64,000 nucleotides of DNA from assembly GCA_963677085.2 (NCBI GenBank), contig CAXXFH010000004.1:682001-746000 (forward strand), written 5' to 3'. The position numbers and the translations under genes were made by a program. This DNA is from G963677085 sp963677085. Its GTDB lineage: Bacteria; Planctomycetota; Planctomycetia; Pirellulales; Thermoguttaceae. Positions 1-9,333 of this stretch are shown here, in pieces (positions within the stretch are counted from its first letter, which is position 1; every line of letters starts with the position of its first letter). The notes below the pieces were generated by a model. It searched no databases. It was not told the origin of the DNA and worked only from the letters and a program-made list of their open reading frames with translations.

Positions 1-1250
1 GCCAGGTACACCAGCAGCCCGAGGAGATACGCCAGCAAAGGCAAGCCGGCGCTAAGGATGATTACGATCAGTGCGAAGGTCATCTCCATGGAAAGCAGTC
101 CACTGGGCACGTCGGTAAACAGGCCGTAAAACGTGCCGATCAGGTGGATTAGCCCCCAGACGATTCCCACGCCGAAAGTCACCGGCACCATGCGCAGACA
201 GGCGGCCAGCAGGAAAGTAAACACCCCGGTAGCCTCCTGCTGGGCGGTTGCCATAGGATCGAGTTCCACACCCAATGTCTTGGGGTTCAGTGCCACGAAG
301 CCGAAGTATTCGTAGAGGATGAAAGCGGCAATGGCCGTGAGGATGAGCCAGTAGTCACCCGTCTCGACGGCTGTAAATGTGCGAGCCAGCAGCGCGGCGA
401 TTCCAGCGACGATGGCCAACAGGGCCGTGCAATCGGTCATCGCACGGGTAGCGATCTTGCCTCGCACCGCTTGTCCCAACCGATTCAGCCCTTGCCACAT
501 CCGGTTGGCGGCAAACTGCAGGGCGAATAATAGCAACGAAATGACGAGGCCGTGCTGGATACCGGTTGCTAGCGTTTCGGGCGTATCTTCTCGGTTGGAA
601 ATCATGACGGCCAACACGAAGTACGCGAGCATGGCCAAGTAAAGACCCCAGTGGCCGGCTGTGGTAAAGATCCGCGTCGTCGGCTGCACGAAGCCTGTGG
701 CAAAATGCCTGCGTGCGGCGTCGAGCAAACGGTCCAGTGGGTGGCGTTGGGCCTGCACCTGCGGCTGGTCCGTTGCCGGCACCGTTTCGCCAAACGTGGC
801 GGCCACTGAGCGAATCGGCTCAACCACCGTGTCGCTGATCTGCGATTGCCCGAGGTCGGCCTTTTCCGTGCTGGATTCGGCAGACGGTTGGGCAAGGCTT
901 GGCTGAGCGACAACCGGCGGGGCAAGCGGCTCACTCGGCGATTGGGAAATAGACTCCGGCGGCGATTTCGATGTCGGAGCCTCCGAAGACGTCCCGCTGG
1001 CTGCGGTTGTGCTGGAAAGCTGTGCCGGGCTGCCTCCTTCACGCGACGGGCGTTGGGTCGCCAGTCGTAAGGGATTGACTTCGAACAATCCCTTGACGTT
1101 GCGAGCCTCGACCCAGTCGTCCATGCCTTCGCGCCAGACGAGATCGTCCGGACGCACCTCGCCGCGCGAGGCCAATTGCTTCAACTCGCCGGCAGAAACC
1201 GGGCCCTGCTGTTTGTCGTCGCGGGCGTAATACCATTCGACCGGTGGCAT
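1..1250 (-). CDS. GYF-domain multi-pass membrane protein (3' end outside window)
   Basis: The frame is open from an ATG at 1250 to the window edge, so at least 416 residues are seen and the C-terminus is missing. Residues about 4-50 form a GYF_2-type domain (EWYYARDDKQQGPVSAGEL, then DDLVWREGMDDWVEA), a fold that in other proteins binds proline-rich peptides. A Pro/Ser/Ala-rich linker of about 100 residues follows, then several hydrophobic segments that look like membrane helices. This GYF plus low-complexity linker plus membrane domain layout is common among uncharacterised planctomycete proteins. No enzymatic motif is visible. The family call rests on the N-terminus; the role is unknown. 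Confidence 0.75.
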   Translation of the reverse strand, partial: MPPVEWYYARDDKQQGPVSAGELKQLASRGEVRPDDLVWREGMDDWVEARNVKGLFEVNPLRLATQRPSREGGSPAQLSSTTAASGTSSEAPTSKSPPESISQSPSEPLAPPVVAQPSLAQPSAESSTEKADLGQSQISDTVVEPIRSVAATFGETVPATDQPQVQAQRHPLDRLLDAARRHFATGFVQPTTRIFTTAGHWGLYLAMLAYFVLAVMISNREDTPETLATGIQHGLVISLLLFALQFAANRMWQGLNRLGQAVRGKIATRAMTDCTALLAIVAGIAALLARTFTAVETGDYWLILTAIAAFILYEYFGFVALNPKTLGVELDPMATAQQEATGVFTFLLAACLRMVPVTFGVGIVWGLIHLIGTFYGLFTDVPSGLLSMEMTFALIVIILSAGLPLLAYLLGLLVYL

Positions 1251-1639
1251 GGACGCGATCCTCTCCGAGGAACTGGATGTCTTGTGTGGGCGAAGCCGCA
1301 AGCGGCTCTTTTTGCTACCCACGATCCACTAACAACCAACCGACAACGTGAGAATGGCCAATGAACGATGCCAAATGACCAATGAAGCACCAAGCACGAA
1401 TAACCAGATCACTCCCCTACCCTGCCCCAAAACCTCTCGCCCCTGCTCCCTGGCTCCCCAGCGTTTCGCCATTCTCTCATAGTGACTCGACGTGCCGTGG
1501 TTTGCAACCCCCTGTTGGCTGGCATAAGATAGAGGGGCGGCCGTTTTTTGGGGGGGCGTTCTATTTCTATTAGCAAAGTGCGCAGCAAGTACAAGTATTC
1601 GTTTTGGCTGTCGGCAAACACACAGCGGGAGAAGGATTC
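1251..1639. other. Intergenic region with short repeats, no gene
   Basis: This 389-bp interval between divergent genes has no convincing coding frame. It holds a small hairpin (1294-1307, AGCCGC/GCGGCT followed by CTTTTT), a low-complexity stretch around 1343-1395 built from variations of AATGACCAATGA, and a C-rich stretch at 1410-1466. The promoters of both flanking genes should lie here, but I cannot place them with confidence. Confidence 0.4.
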
Positions 1640-3013
1640 ATGCAAAGGCCAATCGCTTTGGGATTTCTGTTTTGTCTGGGGATAACCTTGACTTTATCGC
1701 TGGCCGCCGGGGCCGCCGAACGCCCGAACTTCGTGGTTGTCCTCTGTGACGACCTTGGCTACGGCGACCTGGCCTGCTACGGCAACCCGACGATCAAAAC
1801 CCCGTGTCTCGACAAGCTGGCCTCCGAAGGCATGCGGCTAACAGCCTGCTACGCCGCCGCGCCGGTGTGTTCGCCCTCGCGTGCCGGGATGCTCACCGGG
1901 CGGACCCCCAACCGCCTGGGCGTCTACGACTGGATCCCCCACGGCTCGCCCATGCACATGCAGCGCAAGGAAATCACCGTCGCCGAATTGCTCAAGGACG
2001 CGGGCTACGACACGTGTCACGTCGGCAAATGGCACTGCAACGGCCGATTCAACTCGCCCGAGCAACCGCAGCCTTGCGACCAGGGATTTGACCACTGGTT
2101 CTCGACGCAAAACAACGCCTCGCCCACGCACCGCAACCCGGTGAACTTCGTGCGCAACGGCGAGCCGGTTGGGCCGCTCGAAGGTTTTTCCAGTTCGATC
2201 GTTTGCAGCGAGGCCATCGACTGGCTCGAAAAACGAGCGAACAAGGACAACCCGTTCTATCTGTTCGTCTGCTTCCATGAACCCCACGAACCGATCGACT
2301 CGCCCGAGGAGTATCAGAAGCTCTACCCTCAGGCGACCAAACGGGGCGAAGCCCTGTACTACGCCAACGTTACCCAGATGGACTCCCAGGTGGGCCGGTT
2401 GATGGATGCCCTGGACCGGATGGGCTACCGCGACGACACGTTGGTGTTCTTCACCAGCGACAACGGCCCGGAGACGCTTGACCGCTACCGTGGTGCCTGG
2501 CGATCGCACGGCACGCCGGCGCCGCTGAAGGGCATGAAACTTTGGGTATACGAAGCGGGTTTCCGCGAGCCGGGTATCATCCGATGGCCGGGCAAGACGC
2601 AGCCCGGGCAGGTCTGCGACGAGGCCGTCTGTTCGCTCGATCTGCTGCCGACCGTTTGCGAAATTGTGGACATCGAACGGCCTGCGGATCGAGCGCTCGA
2701 CGGAGCCAGTTTCCTGCCGATCTTCGACAGCAAACCGGTCAAGCGAACCCAACCGCTCTACTGGCAATACGATCGCGCTCTGGGTTGGGCCAAAGTGGCC
2801 ATGCGCGACGGCGACTGGAAAATCCTTACCGATCAGAAGTTCAGCCGCTTCGAACTCTACGACGTGAAGACCGACATCCGCGAAGAACACGACCTGGCCA
2901 CCGAACAGCCCGAGCGTGTAAAACGCATGGCCGCCACGATGCGGAAAATCTACGACGACGTAAAGGCCGAGGGCCCCACGTGGCCGAAGTTCAAGAAGGT
3001 TAAAAAGGAGTGA
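1640..3013 (+). CDS. Secreted arylsulfatase (sulfatase family, formylglycine type)
   Basis: The predicted protein of 457 residues would hydrolyse sulfate esters, probably on sulfated polysaccharides, outside the cytoplasm. The ATG at 1640 is preferred over an upstream in-frame start because GGAGAAGG lies just before it and the product then begins with a signal peptide (residues 1-26, ending AAGA). The sulfatase core is canonical: the DDLGYGD metal motif (D37, D38) and the CSPSR signature with C77, the cysteine that is oxidised to formylglycine. HVGKWH and FFTSDNGPE motifs follow. Length fits family S1 sulfatases. An activating enzyme (FGE or anSME) is needed but is not in this window. The substrate cannot be told from the sequence. 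Confidence 0.93.
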   Translation: MQRPIALGFLFCLGITLTLSLAAGAAERPNFVVVLCDDLGYGDLACYGNPTIKTPCLDKLASEGMRLTACYAAAPVCSPSRAGMLTGRTPNRLGVYDWIPHGSPMHMQRKEITVAELLKDAGYDTCHVGKWHCNGRFNSPEQPQPCDQGFDHWFSTQNNASPTHRNPVNFVRNGEPVGPLEGFSSSIVCSEAIDWLEKRANKDNPFYLFVCFHEPHEPIDSPEEYQKLYPQATKRGEALYYANVTQMDSQVGRLMDALDRMGYRDDTLVFFTSDNGPETLDRYRGAWRSHGTPAPLKGMKLWVYEAGFREPGIIRWPGKTQPGQVCDEAVCSLDLLPTVCEIVDIERPADRALDGASFLPIFDSKPVKRTQPLYWQYDRALGWAKVAMRDGDWKILTDQKFSRFELYDVKTDIREEHDLATEQPERVKRMAATMRKIYDDVKAEGPTWPKFKKVKKE

Positions 3014-3029
3014 CAGCGTGTTTGGAGAA

Positions 3030-3183
3030 GGCGTACCCTCTCCAGCTTGGCGGGGAGAGGGTGGCGGCGAAGTCGCCGGGTGAGGGCGAGTGGCAGTGGT
3101 GATCGTATTGGTTCCAGGAAGACTGTTTCCAGGGATGCCCCCTCACCTCCGGCCCCTCTCCCCGGAGGGGAGAAGAGAGGAGG
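3030..3183. repeat. Palindromic intergenic repeat (CCCTCTCC / GGGTGAGGGC type)
   Basis: The sulfatase gene and the convergent zinc-ribbon gene are separated by nested hairpins. At 3038-3060 CCCTCTCC pairs with GGAGAGGG, at about 3061-3081 GGCGGCGAAGTCGCC forms a second stem, and at 3139-3183 a related GGGGAGAAGAGAGG block follows. This resembles widespread REP-like intergenic elements of GC-rich bacteria. Its position between convergent genes suggests a transcription-ending or mRNA-stabilising role. Confidence 0.6.
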
Positions 3184-3219
3184 CAGTTTTCCACATACGT
3201 CGTGAGAGTTGGCAAAGCA

Positions 3220-4902
3220 CTACCGTATTGCCGTCGTGCTGAAGCACCACACCAGCCGGCCGAGCAGTCGGGCGTAGATCCACAGGCCGGCGACCAGCGT
3301 AGCGGCAGTGGGCGGCAGTCCCCATCCGCCCAACAACATGGGCCAACCTAGGGCAATCGCGAAAACCATGCCCACCAGAAAAGTGGCCGCCGCATAGAAC
3401 CGCAGCCACGTCCACCAGGCGTCGACGACAGTCCGCAAGACGGTTGCCGAAAGCGGCTTCAGCGGCGACGCGTTGTCGAGCATCGACAAAAACAACAGCG
3501 GAAACAGCAACCATCCGCTGAGCGTCAGAAGGCCACTCGTCGCGGTTGGACTGCCCCCCAGCAACCATGCAGTCAGGCCGCCGGGCGCGAGGCTCAAGCC
3601 CGTTGCGAAGACGTAAAAGAGCGATTCGCCGGCCCAGTCGACAAACAGCGAGTCCGGCCAATCTTCCACCCGCCGATAACCGTAGGCCGTGGCGCGGACG
3701 ATGGTAAGGCAATGGGCCGAGGTTGCTATTCCCCAGAGCGCGAATAGTACCACGGCAAATGACGTGAGCACCAGGCTTGTCGTCATGGCAGGAATCGTGG
3801 GAATCGCAGCCAATGCGATGGCAACGAGTGCCATGAACAGGATGATTGCCAACACCATCGAAGAGAGAATCCAACGTGGCCATACTTCTTGGGAAATCAT
3901 TACGGTGTATATGCCCGAGGTGAAAGACCAACGCGGCGGCGCGGCCATTTCGTCGAAACCTTCCGTGTCTTCGAGTTCCTCGGCCGAGGTGCCCGGCCGC
4001 CGCAGATTGAACAGCGGTTCATACTCCGCTAGTTCCGCGACAGGTGCCACCTCGTAACCCTTGTCCGGCACTGGCTGATTCGGTTCCTTTCGGCCAATAC
4101 GCTGCTTGGGCTTGGGTACGGTAAACGCCTTGCGGCAATCGGGACACGTGATCTTTTGGCCCACTTCGTCCAACAAAACGTGCAATCGCGTGCCGCACAC
4201 CGGGCAGATGGCCGCGACGTGCGGCTGGTTGGCAACCGAATCGGGTGCCGGCGGCTCGCCTCCCGCAATGACGTTGTATTCGCCCTTGTCGCTGGGCACC
4301 ACGGCCACGGTACCCAGCTTGCCGCTTCGTGGCTTGGGCGGCTCGACGAGGTTCAGCGTTTGGCAATCAGGGCAAGCGATCTGCCGGCCCACTTGATCCT
4401 CGGAAACGTGCATCAGAGTGTTGCACAGTTTGCAGTACAGCGCAAGGAGCTTCGGCCGATCGGCCAACGAGGCTTGCCAATTCGAATCGGCGATTTCCAG
4501 CAGCGGGTAATCGTCGATTTTCTTTGCCAGCGCCTCTGGCGTGTTGGTATCGGAGGCATTGGATTGCCCAGATGCTTTGGCCAACGGCACGGGACACGAG
4601 GTTCCACAATCAGGACACGTAACCTGCCCACCTTGTTCCTCAGCCGAGGCGACAATGCGAGTGTGGCACACACTGCAGATGAGAGCGATCTGGACGGTTG
4701 ACGGCGGATGAGCCAACGAAGCGTCGGCGCTGACGAACTGATACGTTTCGACCTGGCTCAGCGGCGTGCTCTCGGTCGGCACGGTCATCACGAATTGGCA
4801 GCAAGGGCAGCGTCGCTTTGTGCCCGCCAAACGACGAGGCGCCCTCAGCCGCGAACAGCAGCGATGGCAATTGAAGTGGACCAATGTTTCATCGTTTGTC
4901 AT
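3220..4902 (-). CDS. Membrane protein with four N-terminal zinc ribbons
   Basis: The product has 560 residues. The N-terminal half contains four CxxC...CxxC zinc-ribbon modules: FNCHRC...CPCC, LICSVC...CPDC, LYCKLC...CPDC and AICPVC...CPDC. These are separated by Pro/Ala-rich linkers. The C-terminal 200 residues hold about five hydrophobic segments. MJ0042-like ribbons in tandem joined to a membrane domain recur in planctomycetes without a known function. The start overlaps the stop of the upstream hydrolase gene by 4 bp (ATGA), so the two are probably co-translated. No catalytic motif was seen. Confidence 0.8.
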   Translation of the reverse strand: MTNDETLVHFNCHRCCSRLRAPRRLAGTKRRCPCCQFVMTVPTESTPLSQVETYQFVSADASLAHPPSTVQIALICSVCHTRIVASAEEQGGQVTCPDCGTSCPVPLAKASGQSNASDTNTPEALAKKIDDYPLLEIADSNWQASLADRPKLLALYCKLCNTLMHVSEDQVGRQIACPDCQTLNLVEPPKPRSGKLGTVAVVPSDKGEYNVIAGGEPPAPDSVANQPHVAAICPVCGTRLHVLLDEVGQKITCPDCRKAFTVPKPKQRIGRKEPNQPVPDKGYEVAPVAELAEYEPLFNLRRPGTSAEELEDTEGFDEMAAPPRWSFTSGIYTVMISQEVWPRWILSSMVLAIILFMALVAIALAAIPTIPAMTTSLVLTSFAVVLFALWGIATSAHCLTIVRATAYGYRRVEDWPDSLFVDWAGESLFYVFATGLSLAPGGLTAWLLGGSPTATSGLLTLSGWLLFPLLFLSMLDNASPLKPLSATVLRTVVDAWWTWLRFYAAATFLVGMVFAIALGWPMLLGGWGLPPTAATLVAGLWIYARLLGRLVWCFSTTAIR

Positions 4903-6053
4903 CGAAGTTTTTCGTTGCCGCTAAATTTAGGATCGTGCTTACCGGACGGTCGTACTCCCGTTGGCCATCGGGCATGCATCCAGCGGATGACTTTCGGCCA
5001 GAGTTGTTCGTGGGCGTGGCGACCTACCAGCATTCCCAGGTGTTGAAGCACCACGCCCTTGTCGCCATGATACCAGATGACGGTCTTGTCGTCGCTGCCG
5101 ACCGTTTCGTGAAACGGCAACACCGCCTCGGGCGGAACGATGCGGCAGCGCGGGTCGATAACGCTCAGCACGGGAGCCACGACCGATTGCGGCGTCGCCG
5201 GTCGACCGCCGACGGTCAGCGTTCCGCGAAGAAACCGGTCTTCGCGATACAGTAGTCTGCCCACCTCGTCGAACAGTCGCCGTGCCATGGCCGCTTCGGC
5301 GAGTGTCCAGCGTTCGACACGCAGGTGAGTTTGCATGGCGGAAGCGTCCGTCAAGCTCCGACACCAGTCGATCCAACGTGCGAAATCAAACTCGTCCGGA
5401 GCCGCCACGTAGCTGACGGAACTCAGTAGCGAGCCAGGCACATTGCGCAAAGCGCGTGTTGGTAAGCCAGTCTCGGACACCGCCGCAGCCAAAGGCCCAA
5501 ACACACCCACTCGACAGCCAAAATGCAGCGGGGCACCGAGCAGCACCAAGCCGCGCACTCGCTCGGGATGCAGCGACGCAAAGATCGCCGACAATGTTCC
5601 CCCCAGCGAATGTCCTATAAGCATCACACCGGCCTCACCTGTTTCGGCGAGAATGGCGTCGAGACAATCGAGAACGAAACGATCGGCGTACTCGGCCAAC
5701 CCAAACGACTGTTCTTTTTCGGTGGGCGGTTCCCAATGGACCAAATAAACCCGAAACCCGTTTTGCCGACACTGCCGAACGACGCTTGCCGTAGGCGTCA
5801 GATCCCAGAGAGAGGAGTTTTTGATGGGAGCCGGCACGAGAAGCAGAATCGGCCCCTCGGTGGAATCGTCGTCGTAGCGTCGAAGTGAAAAACCGGGCGT
5901 GGCAAAGACTGCGTGCGATGGCGTTGTTTGAGGTTCCAATCCCGCACGATCCAACAGCCGCCCCTGCCATCGGCGAAACTGATCGAGCTGCTCGAACACC
6001 ACCCACTGCAATTCCCGCACCGGCTCAAGAGAATCGGACGAAACAACTCGCAT
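4899..6053 (-). CDS. Alpha/beta hydrolase, PhaC (class III PHA synthase)-like
   Basis: The 384-residue product is an alpha/beta-hydrolase fold protein resembling PhaC. The start at 6053 is chosen because AGGAGG stands just upstream; a longer in-frame start at 6176 lacks this and would add an unrelated leader. The nucleophile elbow is GHSLGG with S149; D300 (SVIDPRCR) and H338 (VLQHLGMLVG) complete a plausible triad. The LVHWEPP segment and the HLG...LWP C-terminus match PhaC-type proteins. True PHA synthases use Cys at the nucleophile position, so this one may act as an esterase, lipase or depolymerase rather than a polymerase. It overlaps the downstream zinc-ribbon gene. No phaE or phaB neighbour is present. 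Confidence 0.75.
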   Translation of the reverse strand: MRVVSSDSLEPVRELQWVVFEQLDQFRRWQGRLLDRAGLEPQTTPSHAVFATPGFSLRRYDDDSTEGPILLLVPAPIKNSSLWDLTPTASVVRQCRQNGFRVYLVHWEPPTEKEQSFGLAEYADRFVLDCLDAILAETGEAGVMLIGHSLGGTLSAIFASLHPERVRGLVLLGAPLHFGCRVGVFGPLAAAVSETGLPTRALRNVPGSLLSSVSYVAAPDEFDFARWIDWCRSLTDASAMQTHLRVERWTLAEAAMARRLFDEVGRLLYREDRFLRGTLTVGGRPATPQSVVAPVLSVIDPRCRIVPPEAVLPFHETVGSDDKTVIWYHGDKGVVLQHLGMLVGRHAHEQLWPKVIRWMHARWPTGVRPSGKHDPKFSGNEKLR

Positions 6054-6147
6054 GGCTCCTCCTATCGACCCCGGTTTCAAGCCGTAGCCTGGAAGAAAAC
6101 CCACACAACACCCCGGATTTGTCGCCACGGAAGCCCGGAGTCTGCAG

Positions 6148-6206
6148 GGAAGGATGAATTCAAAAGGATGAAGCATAAAAGACTGAGTTCATACTTCATC
6201 CTTGCT
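6148..6206. repeat. Interspersed repeat, AAGGATGAA type, copy 1
   Basis: An imperfect inverted repeat built from AAGGATGAATTC, AAAGGATGAAG and, on the other arm, CATACTTCATCCTT. A second copy in opposite orientation lies at 12397-12467. It sits between the hydrolase start and the end of the phosphomutase gene. Confidence 0.65.
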
Positions 6207-6281
6207 TCCTTTCCGACTTCCGACTTGTCAACTCCATGGCTCCACGATTTATCTAGTTGTCTAGCTACAGGCCCCCCTGCC

Positions 6282-7673
6282 CTACTCGCGACTTCCGAGG
6301 GCCGTTTCATACTGCGTCCACAGTTCGTCGCCCAGTTCGGGCAGTTGATCGCAGAAGCGGCGGACCAACTCGTCCAGCGCCGGCCAATCGATCGACTCGA
6401 AGCGAAACGTCAGGGCCGGCTCGGTCACCGAAGGACGCATCAGGGCCCAGCCGGCCGGCGTATCGATTCGTACACCGTCGATCACCTGTTGCGGAAAATC
6501 TTTCCACGCTGCGCTGACCTGCTCGACGATGGCTGCCTGCTTCGCTGGGGCTACCGACACGCGAAGGTCCGGGGTCATGTAAACGCGGGGACAACGGCGA
6601 CGCAATTCGCCGAGCGACACGTCGGCCTGGGCAAGAAACGCGATGATCCGGCACGCCGTGTACAGCCCGTCGTCGGCACCGTCCAATTCGCCGTAGAAGT
6701 AATGCCCGCTGATCTCCGCGCCAAACAGTGCCTGTTCCCGACGCATCCGCGTGCGAATGAAGGCATGCCCACTGCGTTCCACCTGGGGCATGGCGCCGTG
6801 CTGCATGGCCATCTCGCGAACGCAATCCGAAAACTTCAGATCGTAAACAAACGGCCGGTCGCTGAGCTCCTTGTTGAACGTCTGCAGCAGCACGCCGGTG
6901 GTCTCTTCGGCCGTTAGCGCAATGCCCGTTTCGTCGACCAGAGCCACGCGGTCGCCGTCGCCGTCGAAGGCCAAACCCAGGTCGGCTCGTTGATGGTACA
7001 CAGCGTCGGTCAGGGCGTGGAGGTAGTCGGGCCGGGAGCAATCAGGCATTTGACCGCCGAAATCGTCTTCGGTCGTGTCGTGAATTGTCGAGAAGATGCA
7101 CTGCGGAAAAATGGCGTGCAGGTAACGCCGCACCCGATTGGCCCAACCGCCGTACATCGGGTCGACGACCACGTGCATGTGGGCGTCGAGGCCGTCGACC
7201 CAACGCTCTTGAAGCCAAGCCACATAGTCGAACGTCACGTCGAGCGATCGGGCTTGGCTCCGCTTGCGTTTTTCCAGCGACTCTTCACCTGCCTTCGTTT
7301 TCGCTCGCAAGTGTTCAACTTCTTCGGGTGTCGGCGGGTTTTGGCCAATGGCCCATTTCAGACCGTTGATCTCGGCCGGGTTGTGTGAAGCGGTGACAAT
7401 CGCGCAACCGGCCGACAACAACCGGCGATGGGCATAGTAGATCATCGGCGTAGGCATTTGACCCAACTCGACCACGTCGACATCCGCGTCGCACAGTCCG
7501 TCGACCAAGGCGGCCAGAAACCCGGGCGTTGAACCTCGTGTGTCCCCGCCCACCACGAACTTCTCCTGCGGATTGACCCGACGTCCCAAAATCTGGCCCC
7601 AACGCCGGTAGAGCTCTGGGGTTAGCTGTTCGTTGGCACTGCCTCGAATGTCGCACGGTTTGTAGATGCTCAC
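6282..7673 (-). CDS. Phosphomannomutase/phosphoglucomutase (alpha-D-phosphohexomutase)
   Basis: The 463-residue enzyme should interconvert hexose 1- and 6-phosphates in the cytoplasm, feeding sugar-nucleotide and envelope polysaccharide synthesis. All family landmarks are visible: KPCDIRG at the N-terminus, the phosphoserine loop TASHNP (S96), the Mg-binding loop DGDGDR (237-242) and a sugar-specificity loop AEISGHYFY. The layout is ManB/AlgC-like; whether mannose or glucose is preferred cannot be said. The start overlaps the stop of the upstream FGGY kinase by 4 bp, so they form one transcription unit, and kinase then mutase suggests linked sugar phosphate handling. Confidence 0.93.
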   Translation of the reverse strand: MSIYKPCDIRGSANEQLTPELYRRWGQILGRRVNPQEKFVVGGDTRGSTPGFLAALVDGLCDADVDVVELGQMPTPMIYYAHRRLLSAGCAIVTASHNPAEINGLKWAIGQNPPTPEEVEHLRAKTKAGEESLEKRKRSQARSLDVTFDYVAWLQERWVDGLDAHMHVVVDPMYGGWANRVRRYLHAIFPQCIFSTIHDTTEDDFGGQMPDCSRPDYLHALTDAVYHQRADLGLAFDGDGDRVALVDETGIALTAEETTGVLLQTFNKELSDRPFVYDLKFSDCVREMAMQHGAMPQVERSGHAFIRTRMRREQALFGAEISGHYFYGELDGADDGLYTACRIIAFLAQADVSLGELRRRCPRVYMTPDLRVSVAPAKQAAIVEQVSAAWKDFPQQVIDGVRIDTPAGWALMRPSVTEPALTFRFESIDWPALDELVRRFCDQLPELGDELWTQYETALGSRE

Positions 7674-9169
7674 AGGTAACCTCGTGTTTGCAGCTGATCG
7701 ACAAACTCATTGTACCTTCCCTGATACGCCGAGGCTTGCTCCGAATTGGGGTGGAAGGACCGCGAAATACGAACCATCTGGGCGACCGCCTCGGGTGCCG
7801 TGCCGTAGTGCCCTGCGACGGCCGCCAGAACCGCCGCGCCGAAGGCCGACTGACCACACTTCGGCCGGTGGACGATCCGGCCCGTGGCATCGGAGCGACA
7901 CTGCATCCAAACGTCGCTTTGACTGCCACCGCCCGTGCTGAAGATGGCCCCCAGGGTTCCGGCGTTTTCTGCTACGGCCGCCGGCGACCGGGCTTCTTCA
8001 GCCGCACGGTCGAGCACTTCGTAGGCCAGCCGTTCGACCAGGGCCACGCCTTGAAGGCAGGCCGCGTAACGCTCGGCCGGATTCGATGGCTCCGGCACCA
8101 GAAAACCCTCGGCCGCGTCGCACAGAAACGGAAACCGCTCGCCACGCCGCGCCAGCGGATAGGCCACTGTGGCCGAGGGCAAACGCTCGGCGGCGGCCGC
8201 GTCCATCTCGATCACATCGCACCCGGCGAACCATTCGGTCATCCAGTGGCAGCCTACGTTCCCGGCCGCCCCGGGCAGCCACAGGCCGCCTGGCAGTCTG
8301 TGGCAGTAGATCAATCCTTCGCCGTGGCGGCAGATTTCACGGCTAATGCCCTTGAAAACCAGTGTCGTGCCCAAGGTCGTGTTGTAGTCGCCCGGCCGAT
8401 GGGCACCGGAGGCCAGGAAGGCGGCCGTTCCGTCGCTGGCTCCCGTGGCCACGGGCAAACCCTCGGGCAGGCCCGTCTCGGCAGCCGCAGTGGCCGAAAT
8501 CGTCCCTATCTGAGTACCGGGGGCAACGACTTCCGGCAAACGCCCTACGATCGGCGCCACCTCGTCGATCCACGACGGCCAGCATTCGTCGACCAAGTCG
8601 TAGCCGGTCTTCAGGGCGTTGCTGTAATCGCTCACGGCCGTCCGGCCGGTCAATCGCTGTTGGATGAAGTCGGCCTGATGCACAAATCGAGCAGCCTTGC
8701 CGAACAGCGACGGTTCGTGGTTTTTCAGCCAGAGAATCTTGGCCAACGCAAACGACGACTTGAACCGGTAGCCCAACTTGTCGCAAAACGACCCAGCGGC
8801 CTCGTTCAACTCATCGGCTTCGGACGTCGGCCGGGGATCGTTGTACATCAGGGCCGGGCGAAGCGGGTTGCCCTTGGGATCGAGGACCACCAGCGTGCCC
8901 GAGGTCCCGTCGACCGCCACGGCCGCCAGTTGCCCGGAGCGAATGCGATGTTGCTGAAGCGTACCGACCAGCGACTTAGTTGCGCGGCAAACGGCCGCCC
9001 ACCAAACCAGCGGCTGCTGCTCATGACGACCCGACTGGGGGGAAAGGATGTCGTCGGGCAACGGTTCCGATGCCTGGGCAAAGACCTGCCCGTCGTCGGA
9101 AACGGCCAGCGCGCGGACGCCACCGGTGCCCACGTCAATCCCCAGGAAGATGCTCCGGTCGGTTGCCAT
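7670..9169 (-). CDS. FGGY-family carbohydrate kinase
   Basis: The 499-residue product has the two-domain FGGY layout. GIDVGTGGVRA (10-20) is the N-terminal phosphate-binding motif, DGTSGT (87-92) follows, and TGASDGTAAF and STGGGSQS mark the C-terminal ATPase domain. It phosphorylates a sugar or polyol with ATP. The sequence looks closer to xylulokinase or ribulokinase-like members than to glycerol kinase, but the substrate is not deducible. It is the first gene of a two-gene unit and its stop overlaps the start of the phosphohexomutase gene. Confidence 0.88.
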   Translation of the reverse strand: MATDRSIFLGIDVGTGGVRALAVSDDGQVFAQASEPLPDDILSPQSGRHEQQPLVWWAAVCRATKSLVGTLQQHRIRSGQLAAVAVDGTSGTLVVLDPKGNPLRPALMYNDPRPTSEADELNEAAGSFCDKLGYRFKSSFALAKILWLKNHEPSLFGKAARFVHQADFIQQRLTGRTAVSDYSNALKTGYDLVDECWPSWIDEVAPIVGRLPEVVAPGTQIGTISATAAAETGLPEGLPVATGASDGTAAFLASGAHRPGDYNTTLGTTLVFKGISREICRHGEGLIYCHRLPGGLWLPGAAGNVGCHWMTEWFAGCDVIEMDAAAAERLPSATVAYPLARRGERFPFLCDAAEGFLVPEPSNPAERYAACLQGVALVERLAYEVLDRAAEEARSPAAVAENAGTLGAIFSTGGGSQSDVWMQCRSDATGRIVHRPKCGQSAFGAAVLAAVAGHYGTAPEAVAQMVRISRSFHPNSEQASAYQGRYNEFVDQLQTRGYL

Positions 9170-9333
9170 CCCCGTAGCGTATCACACCAGGGCAAGACCG
9201 CCAACGGAGGGCTGCGGCGGAGAGGATGGCCGTACTGACACCGTTTGGGCCGATGGGCGGTGTCCTGCGCAACCACTGGTCGCGGCTTTTCAGGGCCCTC
9301 TCGTTCCCGTCCTTCGCCCCTAATCTCTAGCCT

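Noticed and set aside
1838..2890. 350-codon frame antisense to the sulfatase
   Set aside because: It is a shadow of GC-rich codon use; the sulfatase frame has all family motifs.
7688..9238. 516-codon plus-strand frame over the FGGY kinase
   Set aside because: The kinase frame contains all FGGY motifs; the antisense product has no recognisable domain.
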